DNA of 64,000 nt, taken from Nocardia vulneris (GTDB lineage: Bacteria > Actinomycetota > Actinomycetes > Mycobacteriales > Mycobacteriaceae). The DNA is taken from NCBI RefSeq assembly GCF_001613425.1, contig NZ_BDCI01000029.1, positions 124,001-188,000 of the forward strand, given 5' to 3'. The notes below the pieces were generated by a model that saw nothing but the letters and a program-made list of their open reading frames with translations, was not told the DNA's origin and did not search any database. The translations under genes and the position numbers were made by a program. Positions 61,701 through 64,000 of this stretch are shown in pieces; position 1 is the first letter of the stretch; each line of letters begins with the position of its first letter.

Positions 61701-62238
61701 CCAGTTCGTCGACCGATTCCACCAGCCGCGCGCCCGGGTCGTGCTCGCCGGCGAGACCGAGTTCGTCGAGCATCCGCTGGCAGAAGCTGTGCGTGGTCGC
61801 GATGGTGCCCGCGTCGAAATCCGACAGCGCGGCGAGCAGGCGGGCGCGCCGGCGCCGCACCTCGTCCGGGTCGGCCTCGGCCAGATAGCGGACCAGGTCG
61901 TCGGCGTGCGCGCGGGCCAGCTCGGGATCCGCCAGACCGGCCGCGACCAGCACGAACCGCTCCCGGGTTCGCTCACGCAACTCCTGCGTCGCGGCCCGGC
62001 TGAACGTCACCAGCAACAGTTCGGCGACGTCGATGCCCGCCTCGGCGACATACCGCACCGCGAGCCCGACGATAGCGTGCGTCTTGCCCGTTCCGGCGCT
62101 CGCCTCCAGCACGGTCGTCCCCGTGGGCAGCGGGCCGTAGGGTTCGAAGGCGTCGGGCCCGTCGACCTCGGGCACCACGAACGAGGTGTCTTGTACGGTC
62201 ACGCGAACACCCGCCTCTCGACCCGCCGAAAGGGCCAT
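58777..62238 (-). CDS. recB: Exodeoxyribonuclease V beta subunit, RecB helicase-nuclease
   Basis: A 1153-residue SF1A helicase with a C-terminal nuclease. Walker A is VLEASAGTGKTHAIVGL near residue 50, DEFQDTDPLQWD is motif II, GDPKQAIYAFRG is motif III, and LYVALTRAMCQVV is motif VI. The nuclease domain has GTLVHGVLELID, DAVLRVAAG and VIVDYKTNRLG, with the catalytic Asp and Lys intact. GTG 62202 is an alternative start with a better-placed purine stretch. It unwinds and degrades broken DNA with RecC and RecD. Confidence 0.96.
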   Translation of the reverse strand: MALSAGREAGVRVTVQDTSFVVPEVDGPDAFEPYGPLPTGTTVLEASAGTGKTHAIVGLAVRYVAEAGIDVAELLLVTFSRAATQELRERTRERFVLVAAGLADPELARAHADDLVRYLAEADPDEVRRRRARLLAALSDFDAGTIATTHSFCQRMLDELGLAGEHDPGARLVESVDELVGTVADDLYLNRYARAEPPFTVKESHTLALAAVQDRHAMLVPAGESAAGERVAFATAVRAETERRKRLAGLRDFDDLLVLLHEVLADPDHGPRACRRIRARYRVALVDEFQDTDPLQWDILRLAFHGHTTMVLVGDPKQAIYAFRGAEVLSYLDAVAHADTRKELTTNWRSDAGLIAALDHLQGGAALGHKEISVYPVAATRPWSRLSGPEELRTPLRVRCLTRTGAGPLNKSGFPAVGRMRAKVADDLAADIVRLLESGTTLDTTPHRPRNTPNGTEPQRNTADTAGDALPPEERPIGPGDIAVLVRTRSQIDVVRAALDRVGVASVLAGGTSVFATGSATDWLWVLRALEQPHRADRVRLAACTPLLGVTAAEIDSGGADLVGRVSAQLRDAARLFARAGFAAVFEKISAEADLAHRLLAVENGERQLTDLRHVAQLLDQVALTESLGLTALTRWLADRVRDPASGTVADRSRRLDRDAAAVQIATVHASKGLEFPIVYLPFAWDNAKNPYPATLLFHDDNGARVLDVGGPDASGYAERKLRSEAEEAGEELRLLYVALTRAMCQVVAWWAPAITTAASPLHRMVLGRPDGGDTVPPRASVPADTAAPGLLSAWAGGAAAAISVTAVAGTEDVTIQRVRGERETGALAVARFERTLDQNWRRTSYSALTAAAHGPAAVAPELEPEDGREPGDEPDDAPAAVLEEVFGGAPSLMNALPYGAEFGTLVHGVLELIDTDAPDLAAEVSGQCRAVIGELMAEVDPDLLAAALLAVLRTPMDVGALADISSRDRLNELEFELPLAGGDAPRATAATLRRIAELLRAHLPSDDDLFGYADHLATLDDLPLRGYLTGSIDAVLRVAAGADTRYVIVDYKTNRLGTGDLTVEHYTRERMAAEMLRSHYPLQALLYSVALHRYLRWRLPGYDPARHLGGARYLFVRGMVGAETPPGHGVFDWDPPAPLIVALSGLLAGDVQ

Positions 62239-62302
62239 TCTGCCCGGTCGATGCGCGCATCCGGCCCACCGACACGCATGACGCGTCGCACCGGTGCACC
62301 GC

Positions 62303-64000
62303 TCACGGCTGACCCTGGCTTTCCGCGGTCAGCAGAGGCGCCCACAGGCGCCGGGCGAGTGCGCCGAAGCGGGTGGTCTCGCCGGGCTCGCCGGCCTGGG
62401 CGGGGATCTCCATCAGGTGTTCGAGACGAGGCGCGGGGCCCCACACGTAGCGCAGGTGACGGTCGGTGTGGTCGCCGAACGGGCCCGGCCCGTTCGGACC
62501 GCCGTTGAACTCGCGCTCCGCCGCGACGACGGCCTCCTCGACGGTGGCACCGCGGAAACGTCGTTCGGCGTACGCCGCGGTGGCACCCGGGGCGATCGGC
62601 AACGGCTCGGTGAGTCCGGCGTCGCGCAGCGCGACGAGCTCACGCAGGATCGTGCGCGCGGCAGGCATTTCGGGCGCGGTGATCTCCGAACGCCAGGCGG
62701 GACGGCCGAATTGGCCGCGTCCGGTGGTGACGGCCCGCCAGGACCGATCCTCGGTGACCGCGAGGGCGAGCAGCGAAACCCACGCCGCGATCCGGTGTTT
62801 CGGGGCGAGCCGGGAGAAGGTGGTGCGAACCAGGGTCTCCCCGCGCACCTCGGGCACGGTCCCGGTGAGCCTGCGGCCGTTGCCGAGATCGACCGCGACG
62901 TCGACGGCCCGCACCGGACCCGCGTAGTCGGCCTGCGACGCGCGGACCAGTTTGTCCACCGTGTGCTCGACCTCGTCCAGCACCGCGGCGCCGAAACCGA
63001 AGGGCGGCAACGTGCCCCGGCGCCATTCGGCGGCGCGCAGGGCCGCCGGGTCGGCGCCGGTCAGGCGGGCGGCGAGCAGGCGCTCACCGAGTTCCCATTT
63101 GGCCAGCCCGTCGAGTTCGATGGGCAACCGGTCGGCGATGTCCTCGTCGTGTTCCGGCACGCGCAGGCCGAGCCGCTGCCACAGGAACGCGCGCACCGGA
63201 TGCTCTACGAACGAGATCAGGTCGGCCAGTGCGACATCGGCGAGTTCCGGGGTGGACAGCGGCTCGGGCAGGAACGCGGGACGCGGTTGCGCCGGCTGCC
63301 CCGCGGACACCGCGCCGGCCAGCGCCACCGTGTCGAAACTGAACGGCGCGTCGGCCCGGAAGTTGCGACGGTCGAAGCCCTGCAACGGATGTCGCGTCAC
63401 CACCGTGTCCATACCCGGCCCACCCACGTGCGCCCGCAGCACGTCGAGCAGCTCGGCGACCGGGATGGCGGGCGGGCGGTGCGCGCCGCTCACCGGGTCG
63501 GCCCCGGTGTGGAACACCAGCAGCTGCTCCTGCGCCGCGAGGACGGCGTCGAGCAGCAGCTGCCGGTCCTCGCTGCGCGGATCCCGTTCGCCGAGCAGCG
63601 GATCGCGGGCCAGCACGTCGTCGCCGTCGACGCCGCCGGCCCGCGGGAACACGTCGTCGTCCAGGCCGAGCAGCACCACCACCCGGTGCGGCACCGACCG
63701 CATCGGCACCAGCGTGCACACGGTCAGCTCGCCGGTGCGGAAGTTGGCCCGGGTGGGGCGGGCGGCCAGTCGCGCGTGCAGCAGCACCCCGACGTCGGCG
63801 AGGCGCAGGTCGATCTCGCCCGCGCGCTCGATCGCGGCGGCGAGTTCGACACGCGCCTCGGTACGCACCCAGGACTGCGAATTCGGTACGTCCGTCAGCA
63901 GATCCAGCGCACGGCTCAGCACCGCCGCCCACTCGTGCGCGGGCCGGGGGCCGCGCAGATCGCGCAGGCACACCGCGAGCCGATCGATGAATTCCGCGAA
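62303..64000 (-). CDS. recC: Exodeoxyribonuclease V gamma subunit, RecC (5' part beyond the window)
   Basis: The C-terminal 565 residues of RecC; the frame stays open to base 64000. It shows the inactive helicase-like and nuclease-like folds of RecC: TLVPMRSVPHRVVVLLGLDD with DVFPR, SEDRQLLLDAVLAAQEQLLV, and LISFVEHPVRAFLWQRLGL. RecC recognises the recombination-control (Chi) sequence and joins RecB and RecD. It is followed by recB after about 65 bases. Confidence 0.95.
   Translation of the reverse strand, partial: FAEFIDRLAVCLRDLRGPRPAHEWAAVLSRALDLLTDVPNSQSWVRTEARVELAAAIERAGEIDLRLADVGVLLHARLAARPTRANFRTGELTVCTLVPMRSVPHRVVVLLGLDDDVFPRAGGVDGDDVLARDPLLGERDPRSEDRQLLLDAVLAAQEQLLVFHTGADPVSGAHRPPAIPVAELLDVLRAHVGGPGMDTVVTRHPLQGFDRRNFRADAPFSFDTVALAGAVSAGQPAQPRPAFLPEPLSTPELADVALADLISFVEHPVRAFLWQRLGLRVPEHDEDIADRLPIELDGLAKWELGERLLAARLTGADPAALRAAEWRRGTLPPFGFGAAVLDEVEHTVDKLVRASQADYAGPVRAVDVAVDLGNGRRLTGTVPEVRGETLVRTTFSRLAPKHRIAAWVSLLALAVTEDRSWRAVTTGRGQFGRPAWRSEITAPEMPAARTILRELVALRDAGLTEPLPIAPGATAAYAERRFRGATVEEAVVAAEREFNGGPNGPGPFGDHTDRHLRYVWGPAPRLEHLMEIPAQAGEPGETTRFGALARRLWAPLLTAESQGQP

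Overview
The window is about 70% GC or higher, has gene-dense coding on both strands, many GTG starts and ATGA/GTGA stop-start overlaps. It carries an antigen-85-like secreted esterase, an Scr1-type XRE/DUF5753 regulator, recBCD and a cluster of the nocardiolactone (nlt) type. Together these point to a mycolic-acid actinomycete, most likely Nocardia. This is inferred from gene content and style; no rRNA or other marker gene is present, and I found no tRNA, CRISPR array, integrase or transposase.

Layout. 1-9.8 kb: a GntR regulator (cut by the window edge) with its MFS transporter, folD, a secreted YdcF-like protein, a HemK/PrmC-like methyltransferase, and an SDR-aldehyde dehydrogenase pair facing a TetR repressor across a strong palindrome. 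The dehydrogenase is broken by an in-frame TGA. A flavin reductase that lacks the usual Fe-S domain then faces a second TetR. 10.3-18.6 kb: a seven-gene, tightly coupled operon. It contains two KASIII/OleA-like proteins (only one with the catalytic triad), an OleC-like ligase, a small membrane protein, an OleD-like reductase, a condensation-type acyltransferase and an MmpL exporter. I read it as a beta-lactone lipid pathway with tailoring and export.

18.6-26 kb holds single metabolic genes: a thioredoxin-reductase-like enzyme, a nucleotidyltransferase, a fatty acid desaturase, a protein built of two related halves, an SDR/epimerase, an S1/P1 nuclease and a GNAT. 26.2-29.6 kb is unusual: three copies of a 79-bp element with a 22-bp hairpin stem bracket two genes, a DUF559/AbiEi-like protein and an amine oxidase fused to a cyclic-nucleotide-binding domain. 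29.6-38.3 kb contains regulator-target pairs (LysR with DHA2 exporter, MocR with DJ-1/PfpI, GlxA-like AraC with cupin), an archaeal-type prolyl-tRNA synthetase and a LysE exporter.

38.4-50.5 kb carries exported lipoproteins and hydrolases, a NarL-type two-component system, the XRE regulator, a Ser/Thr kinase with a proline-rich repeat and four membrane segments, an SDR behind a MerR-type palindrome, and a GGDEF protein. 50.6-54 kb has a TetR-controlled P450 with its 3Fe-4S ferredoxin, and the antigen-85-like esterase. 54-56.8 kb is a DNA-alkylation repair module: a sigma factor, two O6-methylguanine methyltransferases, an Oxygenase-NA 2OG-Fe(II) enzyme and a stand-alone Ada-type metal-binding protein. 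Two matching ECF-type promoters lie in front of the sigma gene and of ogt. The window ends in recD-recB-recC, with recC running off the edge.
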